Part shown: positions 1 through 12,606 of the stretch, piece after piece | Numbering within the stretch: position 1 is the first letter of the stretch | How the letters are laid out: every line of letters begins with the position of its first letter | Assembly: GCF_000264905.1 (NCBI RefSeq) | Contig: NW_006763144.1 | Coordinates: 997,648-1,061,647, forward strand | DNA: 64,000 bases | Source of the DNA: Stereum hirsutum FP-91666 SS1 | Taxonomy: Eukaryota; Basidiomycota; Agaricomycetes; Russulales; Stereaceae | Direction: 5' to 3' | Position numbers and translations under genes: made by a program | Notes under the pieces: generated by a model | Told to the model about the DNA's origin: nothing | Databases searched by the model: none | What the model saw: only the letters and a program-made list of their open reading frames with translations

Positions 1-969
1 CGCCTTGATCTGGTCCATGGACTCCGTACATTTTCAATAATACCATAGGCTCATCCGCGTTGTGTCTGTTTGCGTAGGTTCGGATTTGACGGGACAGATG
101 AATTGATCAGTCGGTGCGACACCCTCTTCACGACCTTGCACACTATACCTAAGGCCAAATACGTTACTCGCGTCGTGCAATTTGGTTCTGAGCCTCTGTA
201 CGACGATGCTTTGAGCCCTGACAACCTCACGGCCCAGATCTTGGCGGCGAAGGCCAACCTCTCTGACCTCAGCATACCGGTCACGGTGTCCGAATTGGCA
301 TATGGATACCAGGAGAGGGGTGGCACTCAGAATGTGCTGGATGTCATAGACTCGATGTGAGTCCTTCTCTGTATTATTCATTCCTGTATGTCTGACTTCT
401 TGCACGCAAAGAAACATACATATGCTTCCGCTTTTCAATTCAAATGCATCGACGGGTATGTTCTGAACGAATATCTAGAATCGGGCGTCATCGCTAATAT
501 ACTAACATATTCAGCGAACGAGTCGTGGCCTATAGTCTACGGTGACCTGGAATGGTTTATCGAGCATGGCAATGGCAAGAAGATGTATTTGACGAGGTTA
601 GTCATTGCATATAATACATTTATGGACGGAATCTAATCTATCTCTGAGCATTCAGAATGGATGGCTTTCTGAGATTGCCCTGACAAGCCAGCAGCCCAGC
701 AGTCCAAACGCCGTCGCCGACATACCCAACGAGCAGGCATATATACCTCCCAACGTATATCTCTACGTTTAGGTTGAATTGACGTTATTCTCATCATACA
801 GGCATACTACCAACTCTTAGACGATAAATGCAAATACCTGAAGACCGTGTCGGGGAGTGGGGTGGGGTGGTTTGCACATATCTACGACGATAACATGGAA
901 CCTGATTATGGTATCTACAACTCGTCCGGAGCCTTGAAGTTTCCATTCAGTCCCCGGACACACTGCTAG
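1..969 (+). CDS. GH17-like glycoside hydrolase superfamily protein, 5' end cut by the window
   Basis: This is the C-terminal part of a secreted or cell-wall glucanase-like protein related to fungal GH17 (endo-beta-1,3-glucanase type) proteins. The clearest exon starts at about 78 and ends at 357. Further exons fit at 412-455 (IHMLPLFNSNAST), 515-596 (WPIVYGDLEWFIEHGNGKK), 649-736 (NGW... to ...DIPNEQ) and 802-969. The stop is TAG at 967-969. The segments VQFGSEPLYD, VSELAYGYQ, IHMLPLF and GVGWFAHIYDDN follow the order expected of the TIM-barrel family. The family is known to act on cell-wall beta-glucan; that role is inferred here from resemblance only. The intron at 737-801 starts with GC rather than GT. 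The N-terminus, including any signal peptide, lies outside the window, and bases 1 to about 77 are only tentatively part of an earlier exon and intron. Confidence 0.82.
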
Positions 970-1464
970 ATGTTTATTGTCGCATGTTGATTTTTGGCTT
1001 TACCACACATTCTCTCGCGTTCGCTTCGTCGGTTCTCATTCAGCCCCCGCACGTCCATTATATTTATGCATTGTACCTCAACATTCCTTCCCTTACCTTA
1101 TCGCATGTGATTGCTCCTCTCTTGAATATCTACTAACGGTCCACAAATTTTAGCGCGCGTTCTCCGAAGAGTCACCACGCGCTTCTGTTATCGTGGGCAT
1201 TCGCCGGCGCGCAATTGCTTCGACTTCTTGTACCTGTTTTCCCTGTTGGGCACTTATCTTCTCTCCATTTGTTTGCCCCACGGATATGTATATATACCGA
1301 AAGCACGGCGAGCAGTGGAGATCCTGTCGCGGTTGTACTTGCTCCTGTGACTATCGCAGGGTCTTTGCGCTGGGCTTTGTCTGGTGAGTGAACCTGTCTA
1401 TGCCGTGGACATGGAATCTCAGTCGGACTGATCATGAGACTGACTTAGAATCTTGCGGCCCATC
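970..1464. other. intergenic, promoter side of the permease gene
   Basis: No gene is supported here. The stretch runs from the stop of the glucanase-like gene to the ATG of the permease. Short open frames at 1172-1435 and 1193-1387 are on opposite strands, overlap each other and resemble nothing. An A/T-rich run (ttatatttatg) near 1057 could be promoter sequence but is not diagnostic. Confidence 0.5.
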
Positions 1465-3601
1465 ATGACTACTCTGGCGAGTAAACCTGATTTCGAGTCT
1501 CATAATAATCCTCCTACGACGACCGTCGACGCACCCCCGGAAGTCATCATTTCAGACAATCGTCTTCATGAGCTCGGATATCAAACTGCTTTCCGGCGCG
1601 AGATGTCGCTCTTCGGAGTGTTGGGAATTTCGTTTTGTGCCATCGGAATTTTAACAGGGATGAGCAGTGCGTTTCAGACAGGACTATTCAGTGGAGGGCC
1701 CCTCGGCTTGTTTTGGGGATGGAATGTATGTTTGCCTTATTCGAACAATCGTGTCCGTACTAACTAGTTACGCCTCTCGAAAGATTTGCAGTTTCTTCAT
1801 GCTTTTGATTGCCCTATGTCTGGCGGAGATTTGCAGTGCATAGTAAGCCCCGGAGTCGCCACTTTGATCGTAGAGCTGACCATTGTCTTGGCAGCCCTAC
1901 TACGGGAGGATTATACTTCTGGGTGTGCAAGCTGAAGCCAGACGCACCAGTACTTGGCTGTGAGTATTCTGTCGATATCACGAATGACGAGATCACAACT
2001 GAGGAGCTTGTCTACAGACTACACTGGGTACGTATATACGATAGCAATGATTTTTACCGGCACCTCAGGCAATCTAAGGTACGATAATCACTCGAGAGTT
2101 CTCTGCTCGGATTCAATGCTGTAGCTTATCACGACCCCGGTGAACCGTGCAGTGTGGCTTTGTATCTTGCATCTCTCGCAGAAGTCGGCCAGAGTCGCAT
2201 CCTCACTCGAGTGGAGATTGCTGTGATTGCGTTTGGAGTAAACATCGCGTCGGGCATCATCAACACTGTGGGAACCAAGGCAATCGGCGGCATGAGCACG
2301 TTCAATGTCTGGTGGACGCTTGGTGGTACCTTTGTGCTGGTCATTACCCTTCTGGTCAAGGCTCCCGTCAAGGTTCGTTCGAATTTTCTACCCATGATGT
2401 ATAAAAGTGCTCAAACGATGTCTAGAATACTGCAGACTTTGTCTTCACAGACTTCGAGAAGTACATACACGACTTCTGAATATATTGCGCACTTTACTGA
2501 CAGATTGTCTTCGAAGCTTCACAGGATGGGGGAACAAAGGTTTTGTCGTCCTCTTGGGCTTCCTTCAGGCGGTATATTCTCTAGAGGGTTGTGAAACTGC
2601 TGCACAAGTCGCAGAAGAAGCAAAGCGCGCTGAACTCCTCGCCCCTCTCGCCATCGTTTTCAGTATCGTCGGCTCGTACATCGTCGGACTCGCCTATATG
2701 CTTGCCCTTCTCTTCTCCGTCCAGTCTATCCCCTCCGTCCAAGCGACTTCATATGCCCTCCCCATCACTCAACTATACTATGACGCTGTTGGCCCAAAGC
2801 TCACACTGATGTGTCTGACTGTTGTTTGCTGCGCACAGTTCATGGCCGCAGTGACTGCGTTTACGGCGAGTTCGAGGTTGATATTTGCATTGGCAAGAGA
2901 TGGCGCTGTGGGAGGTCCTGCGAGGGTCAAGTTTGAGACGCTTAACCGGTGGCAGGCTCCGTATTGGGGGATTTGGTTGTCAGTCCTGGTTGGCTGTATC
3001 ATCTCGTGCGCTTACATTGGCTCAACCATTGCCGTAAGCATCTCCCTTCATCTGTTCGCATGCACAAATTGGCACCACATCTTAACATGCCGATTGCCTC
3101 CAGTTCAATGCGATACTGTCGTCTGCTGCTATCGCAGTCATGCTGAGCTACTTGGCACCCATTATCATCCGTGTTTTCTGGCCCAACTCGTAAGTTACAA
3201 AACTGTCACTCGTCATTCGCAAAGCAGCTGACGCCCCTCCCGACCAGTTTGAAAGAGCGTGGTCCGTTCACCCTAGGCCGCTGGTCGTGGATCATTAATT
3301 TCGCCAGCCTCCTTGTGAGTGTGGCCCTGGAATTCGTCTTGACCGTACTGACCGTGTTGCGATATCATAGTTCACCGTATTCATCTGTGTTCTCTTCATC
3401 TTACCGACCGCCCAGCCAGTCACTGCGGATGATATGAACTATAGTATCGCGGCCATTGGTGCTGTATTTATACTCGTTGGGTTGAGTTGGCTCTTTTGGG
3501 GACGATTCCACTTCAAGGGGCCAGTCTCAGAAATAGACCAAGGGGAAGAGGTGGTTGTCGAGGATGAGAAGGTAGAAGTACCTGTTGATCGGAAGAGCTA
3601 G
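1465..3601 (+). CDS. APC-superfamily amino acid / GABA / choline-type permease
   Basis: This encodes a polytopic plasma-membrane transporter of the amino acid-polyamine-organocation superfamily, nearest in style to fungal GABA and choline permeases (UGA4/HNM1 type). The ATG at 1465 opens a hydrophilic N-terminus, followed by the conserved entry to TM1 (FRREMSLFGVLGISFCAIGI, then SSAFQTGLFSGGPLGLFWGWN). Later landmarks are FFMLLIALCLAEICSAYPTT, GGLYFWV, GWGNKGFVVLLGFLQAVYSL, the EGCETAAQVAEEAKRA loop, FTASSRLIFALARDGAVGG and, near the end, ERGPFTLGRWSWIINFASLL. About eight exons joined by short GT-AG introns give one open frame with no breaks. The acidic tail ends PVDRKS and then TAG at 3599-3601. 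Substrate cannot be told from sequence. It converges on the large minus-strand gene, about 400 bp away. Confidence 0.9.
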
Positions 3602-4003
3602 GGAAGCACATTTTTTTCCTGTTATGACTGGGTGGTGATGATACGCTACGTAGCGTGATGAATATATCATTCTGGATCTACCTTCCCGACAGTGTTGAAG
3701 TGTTCGCCTGAAACACTGGGGTATTTGTCGCGTGTGCGGCGTGTGGCGAGCAGCTCGCATTTCTCGGGTCCAACAAAATGTATATTAAGACGGCGCGGGT
3801 GCAAGATGAATGTAGTACGATAGGAGCGATGCATGCAAGGGTAATTGTCCATGGGTTCGGGGAGTGGAGTCGTCGCCGTTGGTTCAGAGGTCATAATTTT
3901 GAGCGATATATGCAGGGAGAGTTGTATTGTGGATAGAGACATGCGGCGATCACATATGTCATATAGTAGACGACGAATAACAGAAGAAAGAGTAAACCAA
4001 GCA
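3602..4003. other. convergent 3' intergenic region
   Basis: Shared downstream region of two converging genes. I see no gene or repeat. It should hold both 3' UTRs and polyadenylation signals, none of which is clear enough to place. Confidence 0.5.
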
Positions 4004-7000
4004 TCACCGAAAAGACTGGAACAAACCACCCTTCTGGGACCTCGTCTTTGGTGCACCCGCCCTCCGTGATTTGGGAATATACGATTTCTTCGTAGAGCTG
4101 TCATCTGAATCCGATGCTTCGGAGCTGCTCTCGTCCTCGGTGTCTGAAGGTAGTTTCCTCAATTTCGGCGGGACCCTAGAGCGAGTGGAGACCACCGAGT
4201 GGACAATAGGTGTCGGTGGAGTCGGAGAGAGGAGACTGACTTCGCTGTTGGCGAGCTGTGAGAGGCGTCTGAAGGCAGGAGCGGGAGGGACCCGCGCGCG
4301 AAGTGAAGGTCTAGGGTTCTTAGGAGAAACCTGATCCTCTTCACCATCGGACGCTGAGCTCTCAGAGTCTTCCTTTTGCTGGCTCGCATATTGACTTGCG
4401 TTGGGGAACTGACTGCTACCAGGGAGGAAGAGAGGATGCCTAGCAATCAGGTTCTGTTGAGATTCGTCCAGAGCGGCTACTTGAGATACTAATGGGGCCT
4501 CCGGTGATGATGGCGGGAGTAGATCCTTTGAGGGCGAAGCAGGGACTTCTGGGGCCGAAGTATCTTCAGGGCTGCTGGGTCTAAGTTGGTCGACCAGAGA
4601 TGACTCCGAGGGTTGCGATGGAGATGATTGAGGTATCGCAGCCCACTGTGCTGAGGAAGCCTGCAAAGGGTCGTCGCCTTGCTCTTTATCTTGGGCGTGC
4701 GAGATTGTAGAATGGCCGGTGGCCGATCGGGAGGCATCTTCGACATCGTTTAGAGAGGAATGCTCAGTGGCGGCCGATTTCACAGATGCGGATGGAATAG
4801 CACTGCCGTCCGACTGCTTGGGACCCTTTGCGCCAACACGACCTTTCTCCACAGTTTTTACTTTTTCAGCTTCCCTTTCCTGTTTGACCCGCTCCTTCTC
4901 CATCTTCTCGACTTCCTTCGCCGCAAGCTTCTCCTGCCTGATTCGCTCCTTCTCCTCCTTGGCCCTTTCCTTCTCCGCCGCACGACGAGCTTTCTCCTCC
5001 TCAGTGAGGCGACCTCGTCGCTTGGATGTAGCCCGAGTCACCACCGGCGTCGTGTTGCGCTCTGTTTCTGCGTCCACTTCGGGGGTGGCAGAAGTAGTCG
5101 CTGTGGTGCGCCCCTGCGAGGACGCGGGTCTCTGCGCCAGACGTCCAGATCTACGAGTGGGCCCTTGGGAGCTGGGTTCCACGGGTTCGGAACTCTGAGA
5201 AGCTTGCGAGGCAAGCACAGGGAGACTGTCTTCCAACCTCAACCCTCTGCGATCCTTCATGCGCATTGCCACACCCGCTCTTGGAGCGCTGGTACTGGGT
5301 GGAGCCCTTACACTCCATAGAGATAGGCCTTCCTCCTCCTCAATAGGATCCTCCTCCTCTGGACCGTTCTCCTTGGCGTCCATTTCATCCTCAGGGTCGA
5401 TGGACTCCTGCTCCTCGTCCCGAGCTTGCTTCGGGATTTGAATGATAGGCCGTAATGGTGAGTGCTCTGATATGGGCGACGTGGATAGTTCTTGGAGTTC
5501 ATCGCACTCGTGGTCTTCGACAGGATCAAGACGCTCTTCCTCGTGAATGGGGGGTGAAGTCGACTTGCCGTCCTCTGGATTGATGGCTGTGGCCTCGGAT
5601 GTTGGAGACGCCATACCTATCGGTGAATTGATATTGTCCTGGCCCCTTGCCTGCTCTGCTTCCTTCGCGGTCATTTCTGGTTGCGGGCCAAGGCCTGTCT
5701 CAGGGAGACCAACGTCTTCGTGTTCTGGCTCAACCACTGGGAGAGCTTCCCCAAGGACAGGGGCGGGAGGAGGGTCGGCTTGCGAAGCTTCTGGAGAGGT
5801 TTTCCGCGGCTCTGGAACCTCCATCTCGGGAAGAGACGAGACCGAGGCAGGAGCGTCATGGTCTGGCTCGGGAGTGCTAGGCGATGCTGGCGTTGTCTCA
5901 GGCTCAAGGAAGGGGTGCGAGAGCAATGAACTACTTTCGGGCACAGGTGTGTCGATTGAAGGAGCCTTGCCCGGTATCACATCGTTGTCCGATGCGTTGA
6001 AATACTCTGGAACCTCTGGTTGCACAGCAGCAGCTTCTTCGGTAACTTGTCTACTGTGCAAGGCCACAGACTGAAGAAGAGCAGTCAGACCTATGGATCA
6101 GATAAACGAGAAGGTACGTACGGGACCGTGCGATGGCTGCCTTTCACGTCCATCCATGAAGGTAGGTGGTGTCCCTTCTTCTTCGTCCTCCTCGTTATTC
6201 GCAGCCTCCGGCTCACTCGAAGAAGACCTGACCTGCCTCCCACTGTGGGGCAAATGACGGCGACGAGCCCTGTTCGCCTTCTCGTCATCTTCCTCTTCCA
6301 GCACCACCTCTTCTTCTTCATCCTCCGAATCGCTCCCAACATCGGTAACCTCTTGTTCGAATAGCTTGTCCAAACTATCAAGAATGCTTCTTCTTGGTCG
6401 AGAAGGTTGAGGGCCACGAATGACAGCTGCAAGTTGCTCTTCCAGTTGCGATGGGTCCAACTCATCAACGTTAACTTCAGGCTCCTTCTCCTTTACACCA
6501 TCCTCATCGCTACTTTCCTCCTTCTCATCCTCTTTCTCCACATCCAATCCCGACTTGCCACCCTCCTGCGCATCATCACTCTCCTCGTCGGAATCTTCAT
6601 TGCTACTCCCCTCGTCCTGGGTCTCGACCGTGACCTCATCCAACTTTGCCCCAACCGGAATCAAAGGCGTCGAGACCCGGCTCCTAGGTGTATCATCCCC
6701 AGACACAGACCCACCACCACTGATCACAGATCCCGTCTCATTCACGTCCAACAACTTCAAAACCACAGGAACGTTGGCACTGACGCCCTCATTCGCACCT
6801 GCCTGATCACCACCTTTACCCCTTCCCTGTTTCGCGGCCTCCTGTACTTTTGCCTTCTCCTCTTCTCCCCTCGCCTTTACTCTGAATTCTTTCAACTCGT
6901 TGACTAGATCCGGATCCGCTAGGTCAGACTCGAGTTCAATGATCCTGAAGTCGATGGAATCAGCTCCGGCCGTGACGACGGGGCATTGAGACCGAACATG

Positions 7001-9762
7001 GATTGGCCGGGTGAGGCAGGCAGGGCAGACAGGATCGTTCACTTTCGTTCGTTTGGATGTGGATGGTTTCGAGTTGGGAGTGGCTGTAGTGTTGACGACC
7101 GTGGGAGGAGCAGGGGACGGAAGTGTAATAGGCGAGGCAGTGACGAGTGGAACTGCAGGGGAGGGAGAAGTTGGTGGTTCGGCGGAGTGAGCAACAGGTA
7201 GCTTTGTGCTCTTGTCAGGTGTGTTTGGCGCCAGGACTATCGGTGCAGGTTGTTCAATAGCCTCCGACTCTTTAGCGACTGGAGCAGTAGAAATGCTCGT
7301 AGCATCTTTCGTAGACTTCGGTGGTTCTGGCGACGCCTCAGAATCATCGGGCACCCAAGACACGCTAAGCCTCGACTTGCGACGCTTGTCCTTCGGTATG
7401 GGCGTCTTCGCTGGGGAGGGAGCCAGAGACAAAGCTAACTTCATAGCAGCCGAAGCGATCGTTGGGGTAGCTGGTTGTGGAGAGGTAGCTGAATGAGGTT
7501 GGGAGGCTGAAGGGGGTTTCGCCTGCGTGCTGGCCAGTATGACGCGGTTCATGGCTGCTTCGAACGCTTCGTCGTCGACGCGCGTCATAGGCCGCGTTTT
7601 CGAGGACGAGCTTCGGCGTGGCTTCGGTTTGGATGTAGCTGGAGATATTATTTAGGGACTACTGAAAGGTGATGAACATAGAGGTGGGACAAACTCACAA
7701 GATGTGGCATCGCTGGTGGTTTGAACTGCTGGAGAAGGCTCGTTTGATGCTAGTGATAGGTCTCAGACAAAGGTAGATGCCGGATGAATTTGTTTTGCGA
7801 CTTACGAACGGATGGGGGAGCAGCCGGTTGGGCGGAGGCTGTTAAAGGTAAGATCAGTGCTGGGAATTTCAAGGATAACACGAGAGAAAGCTACCTGATT
7901 GTACCGCCGGAATGACAGAGACAACACTCCCACCATCAGCCGTCCCAGACTTGTCTTGTGGTTCCTTCGCTTTTTTGCCTGGTTTTGCGTTAGTGTCAGT
8001 AGGCGAATCATTCACAAGTTGTTTTGATGTTCTTACTTGACGAGTCTTCGACAGGCTCAGATGGTGGTTCAACTTGTCCAGATGGTTGAACGGACGGAGT
8101 GTCTGGATACGCAGAAACGTAAGCGAAGCAAAAGACAGCACGTTGAATATCAGTTCCTACCTGGAGCCTCAACAACTGCACTCGCTGCCTTCTTAGCATC
8201 TCTCCTTTCCTTCTTCAGCCTTTCGTGCTCCGGAATCCTCTTCCTCTTCTTCTTTTCCTTCGTGGATGTGTCGCCGGTCTCTGGAGCGGGAGAAGGAGTG
8301 GCCACAACGGCTGTCACATCTTTGGGTGGTGCATGTGAAGGTGGCGCCACACTGCCTGGAATCCGTATGGGAATACCCTGAGGTTTTTCAGATGCGCTAG
8401 AAGGGTTCAGAGCAGCTTCCACGGGAGAATCGACTGGAATGGTTGAGCGGCCATTAGGCTTTGCAGGCTTAGCAGCGTCAGTAGGAGTGGCGGTGGCGTC
8501 AGTGATAGGAGAATTGAGGGCTTCCTTCAATTTCCTATTTCTCCTCTTTTTGCGCGGACTTCTACCCGCGACCTCGGCGACTGGTGTAGAAGTAGAGAGT
8601 TCGGCGTTTAGAGGTTTCGGAGTCGAAGGGGCAGGTGACTCTGCACGTTTCCTCTTCTTGGAGATCTCAGCTTCCGAAGGTCGTGATATAAAAGGAGTAG
8701 ACGAATGTGCTATTGCGTTGACAGACACGGAAGGAAGAGATGAGGTAGGATTGGTGGTGCTAGACTGCTCCATTTTAGACTTCTTCCTTTTGGACTTTTT
8801 AGAGGACTGAGACGGAGATGGATTATGGGAATTAGACGATTGAGGTTCAGCGGTCTCCGTCTGCTTCGCTATTCGCGGCGGACTAACGGCACGGGGTGAA
8901 GTCGACTCTGCAGAGGTCGCATGAGGTGTCGAAGAGAGGTCTCTATTGGGATTCTTCCTCTTCTTTTTCTTCTCCTTCGAGATAGCCAATTCTGCATCAG
9001 TGTCGTTAGTTGTCGTAGGAGTGTCCTCGGGAGATGGCGCTTCATCGAAGGCAACTTTGCGCTTTTTCTTTCTCGGTTCAGCAACCTCGATGTCTTTTGA
9101 AACGGTGAGATCCTGGGCAAGAACTTCTTTGGTTCGTGAAGAAGAGGAAACGGGTTTAGAGTTTGATGCAATCGGAGAGGGTTCGGGAGAGGATGGACGT
9201 TCGCGTTTCCTGTCCTTCCTCTGCTCGAGAGCCTATGCTTATATTGAGAAGGATACAGAAGTCTAACTATTGTGAACTTACCGGTGCGCCGATCTCCGTA
9301 GCATTTGTTGAAGGTGTAGGCCCCGCAGACGGTAGATTGACCGGATCCCGCCCTTCGATATTCACCATGACATCAACGTGAGATGTAGTATGTGCGAGCG
9401 CACGAAAGGCATCAAAGTCATCGTCTAAGAAGTGATGGAGAGGGGATCATTAGAAACATTAAGGTTTTATAGGAAGGAAGACGCACCATCCTCTAAGTCA
9501 ATTTTTGTGTTCGCTCGAAGTTGCACAAGTTCAATCGACACCTTAGCATCAAGACCAAGCTTCTTCCTCACGACATCCTTCGTAGCATCCAAAGACTTCT
9601 CTAAGTTGTGATGGTATAGCATCAATCAAACGTTACACGCATTACACGCAGAAAGCACGCACCTTTGAACAGACGATCAAACGTCCTGTCTGGAGTATGG
9701 TAAGTTATTCGAGGCCTCTCGATATCCCGCTTTTTCGACTTGCTGCTGGAGCTGTCGTCCAT
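4004..9762 (-). CDS. very large low-complexity nuclear-type protein with an N-terminal ubiquitin/PB1-like segment
   Basis: A multi-exon gene encoding a protein of roughly 1,700 residues. The ATG at 9762 gives MDDSSSSKSKKRDIERPRITYHTPDRTF..., and about the first 90 residues (ending FDAFRALAHTTSHVDVMVNIEG) look like a compact beta-grasp fold of ubiquitin-like or PB1 type; this is inference. A strong monopartite nuclear localisation signal, PRKKKRKV, follows near residue 170. Then come long Ser/Pro/Lys/Glu-rich regions with more basic clusters. The exon at about 6098-7588 holds a possible zinc motif (CPAC...H-x-R-x2-CPVV) and acidic runs. The exon at 4004-6067 holds a charged coiled coil (repeats of EKERAKEEKERIRQEK type) and a Ser/Asp-rich tail ending GGLFQSFR. 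Nuclear location is suggested by the basic signals. I cannot assign a biochemical function. It diverges from the NDUFB2-like gene with 200 bp between start codons. Confidence 0.75.
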
Positions 9763-9962
9763 CTCCAGGGTCGACAACACAGGACACCCAAGTGTTGGGC
9801 GAGACAGAGGTGGTGGTAAGTAAAAGCTAAGGTGGTCAACTTGTTAATTGACGGAGGACGGAAGAAGAATTTGTGGGCGCCGTCCGGTCGGCCCGCCTCC
9901 GACGCGCTCCCGGTTCGTAGGCGACGGTGAGCAGGCGTTCTCTTTCATCAGCTTCGACAACC

Positions 9963-10343
9963 ATGGCGGGCCACGGCACATACAGTATGTTTGAGTTCTC
10001 TCTGGCTCAAATATCTGTTAACTCCTTCTTTTAGATCCTGAATTTAAACCTCACTTGCCGGGTTTCAGATACAACTTCCTTGCCAAAACCCTCGGAGCGA
10101 CGATGTGGTTCTTCATCTTCTACCGCGCCAGGTGCGTTTACCGCGTATTCGTACTGTTGTGCTCTTCTAACTGGACTCCATTTGGTGATAGACAAGATGG
10201 TGCAAAGCTATTGGTGCGCTTCACTATGCCTTGGCCGTATTATAGTTCTGACTCTGACTATGGATGCGTCTATGATGTAGGGTGCACACCCATGGGAGGC
10301 GCATGGTCATGGACATGGACATGGAGAGGAGTCTCATCATTGA
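9963..10343 (+). CDS. NDUFB2: NADH:ubiquinone oxidoreductase accessory subunit, NDUFB2 (AGGG)-like
   Basis: A tiny single-pass protein of 67 residues, predicted to sit in the membrane arm of mitochondrial complex I. Four exons join cleanly: 9963-9984, 10035-10131, 10192-10213 and 10281-10343. The start is MAGHGTYNPEFKPHLPGFRY. One membrane segment follows (TMWFFIFYRARQDGAKLL), matching the single helix with the FW-x-F/I...R pattern of the NDUFB2 family. The protein then ends in an unusual His-Gly tail (HGHGHGHGEESHH). The last exon must be read in the third frame; the longer frames over the same bases are shadows. The identification rests on size, topology and the membrane-segment pattern, so a related small complex I subunit remains possible. 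It shares a 200-bp divergent promoter with the large minus-strand gene. Confidence 0.82.
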
Positions 10344-11108
10344 TTGTCGTATGCAACATAATAGAGGATATCTTGAGACATACTACAGAAATGAACTTTG
10401 GCGGTACGCTCTCTTGCACGGTTGCGTTCGGAATGGAGCTTTCTGCGCCAACAACATTCAAAGCTCGGCCTCTCAAACCAGTGATGAAGCTGTCGCCCTT
10501 TCTGGTGAAACGCCCTACCCGATTCCGTTCGTCCACGTCCGAGACTATCTCGCACCAGTTCAACACACCTCCCACACACGACGGCTGATACTTAGAACGA
10601 CTCCGAATCCTTTGCGCGCGGAACGAAGATATACCCGCACACTCTTGGACTTGGTAACAAATTCAATGAGTTCTGTAGGGTGAACCTTGTCATCTCATTG
10701 GTCGGAAGCTCATACTGGTGGACCTGTTCACGAGTTCGGAGTGTGTACTGGGAAAGGTGAAATCATGAGGCGGCTACAGTGGTGGATGTACAATGGGTCT
10801 TTCTGAGATAGCCAGTAGTTTCACGCACCTGTGCAATTACCCATTGTACTTCCCATCGGGTCTGCATACCCATACGTAGGCCCGGTACGTGCTGTGTACG
10901 ACGTGTGCGTAGAGAAATAGCGGGCCACAGTGGCGAGAGTCAAATGTGCTGACAGGCTCACGGAACGACCCCAATGAAATTGGCATGATTGGCGCGGCCA
11001 GAAAGCCGAGCGACGCGTGCGATCGCCATCAACACTGGTGTACCCATCGGCGACTGCTGGCAAAGTCGTCCAAAGTCGTCCATACTCTCTTTCTTCCATA
11101 CCACCACC
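10344..11108. other. intergenic between the NDUFB2-like gene and ferrochelatase
   Basis: No supported gene. Several open frames of 66-139 residues overlap here on both strands, but they carry no recognisable domain and disagree with each other in strand and frame. This should contain the 3' UTR of the small complex I gene and the promoter of ferrochelatase. Confidence 0.5.
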
Positions 11109-12606
11109 ATGTCCACCCTCAGGAAGTCGACGGCAGTAACGAGAGCACTGGCTCGCTCGTATGCTACTTTGCATAGTGCCCCCGCGAGTGGTAAGAGGTA
11201 TACATGCATCCTAGTCGCGTTATATACTTGCGTAACTAATGCGGTTCTATATTTGAAGCCCAACAGGTATGTCGTGTTCGAGCGGAAATTATATTCGAAA
11301 TGTTCATGGTCGTTCGTCCACACGTCCGAAGCTATCGTTATGTTGAACATGGGTGGCCCATCCACCGTAAGTGCCACATGGCCTACTTGGATTGCATGCC
11401 ACTCATGAAGTAACCTCTAACAGGTAACAGAAACTGGAGACTTCCTCAAAAATCTTTTCTTGGACGGCGACCTCATACCCCTTCCTTTCCAAAAGTATGC
11501 AGCTCCTATCATCGCCAAACGTCGAACGCCCTCCATCGAAGAACAATACACTGCCATTGGCGGCGGCTCTCCCATTCTTCGTTACACAGAATACCAAGGC
11601 AAAGGAATGACTGCACTGTTGGACGAGCTACATCCCGAAACTGCACCACACAAAAACTATACTGCCTTCCGATACGCGAACCCCCTGACGGAGTTGACGG
11701 CGAAGAGGATGAAGGAGGACGGTGTGAAGAGGGCAGTCGCGTTCACGCAGTATCCGCAGTACAGTTGCAGTACGACGGGAAGTAGCTTGAACGAGATATT
11801 CAGGAAGGGAGCACCGAGTGGGAGTCTACTGGAAGGGATCGAATGGAGTGTCATCGACCGGTGGGGAACGCATCCTGGGTTCATCGAGGTCCGTGTCTTT
11901 TGGCCATACTACCTCCGATTCCAACTCATCTGGCTTGTAACTTGTTGTCACAGGCCGTAGCTCAAAATATCGAAGCAGCACTACAGAAATTTCCCGAAGC
12001 CACTCGGTCGGACACCATTCTCCTCTTCTCAGCACATTCCCTTCCCATGTCCGTCGTGAACCGTGGGGACCCATACATCCTCGAAGTCTCCGCCACCGTC
12101 TCCGCCGTTATGGACCGCTTGGGTAACTCGAATCCGTATCGACTGGTATGGCAGAGTCAGGTTGGACCGTCGGCGTGGATGGGAATGCAGACCGGGGACG
12201 CTCTGAAAGGTCTGGCAAGGTTGGGAAAGAAGCAGGTGGTCATTGTGCCCATCGCCTTTACTAGTGATCATATCGAGACGCTATACGAAATTGATCTCGA
12301 GTACGCCAAGGAGGGTAGGGAGGTCAGTTGCTTCGTACTTTTCTATCTATTGTCGGCCATCCGCGCAATTGCAGTCCACTTATTTTCTTCTATCATTTCT
12401 AGCTTGGTATGGACGTCCACCGTGCAGAGTCACTGAACGAGTCGCCCGTGTTCATCCGAGCGCTCGCAGACATCGCCGCCAAACATCTCAAAGACTACTC
12501 TGCGGGCAAGGGCCCGACAAGCATCCAGTTGAGTCTGCGGTGTCCAGGTTGCACCAATTCAGTGTGTGCGCAGCAAAAGTCGTGGTTCGCCAAGGGAGGA
12601 AGGTAA
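11109..12606 (+). CDS. HEM15: ferrochelatase, mitochondrial
   Basis: Ferrochelatase inserts Fe2+ into protoporphyrin IX, the last step of haem synthesis, on the matrix side of the inner mitochondrial membrane. Six exons (11109-11197, 11259-11266, 11332-11366, 11424-11888, 11954-12322, 12403-12606) give 389 residues, the usual length. The first ~30 residues are rich in Arg, Ser and Ala, like a mitochondrial presequence. Then come [35 protein letters not shown], the active-site histidine block [17 protein letters not shown], and [18 protein letters not shown]. All four cysteines that bind the [2Fe-2S] cluster in metazoan and many fungal enzymes are visible: one in QYSCS and three in CPGCTNSVC near the C-terminus. 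The second exon is only 8 nt; it is needed to join ...SGK to PTAIVMLN in frame. The protein ends WFAKGGR. Confidence 0.95.

Noticed and set aside
4071..9266. Many plus-strand frames of 70-186 residues opposite the large minus-strand gene
   Set aside because: Mirror images of Ser/Glu/Lys-rich codons; the minus strand has long open exons with consistent splice sites.
10282..10683. 133-residue plus-strand frame and its antisense partners near the NDUFB2-like gene
   Set aside because: They overlap the last NDUFB2-like exon in wrong frames; the His-Gly tail in the third frame gives a complete known-size protein.
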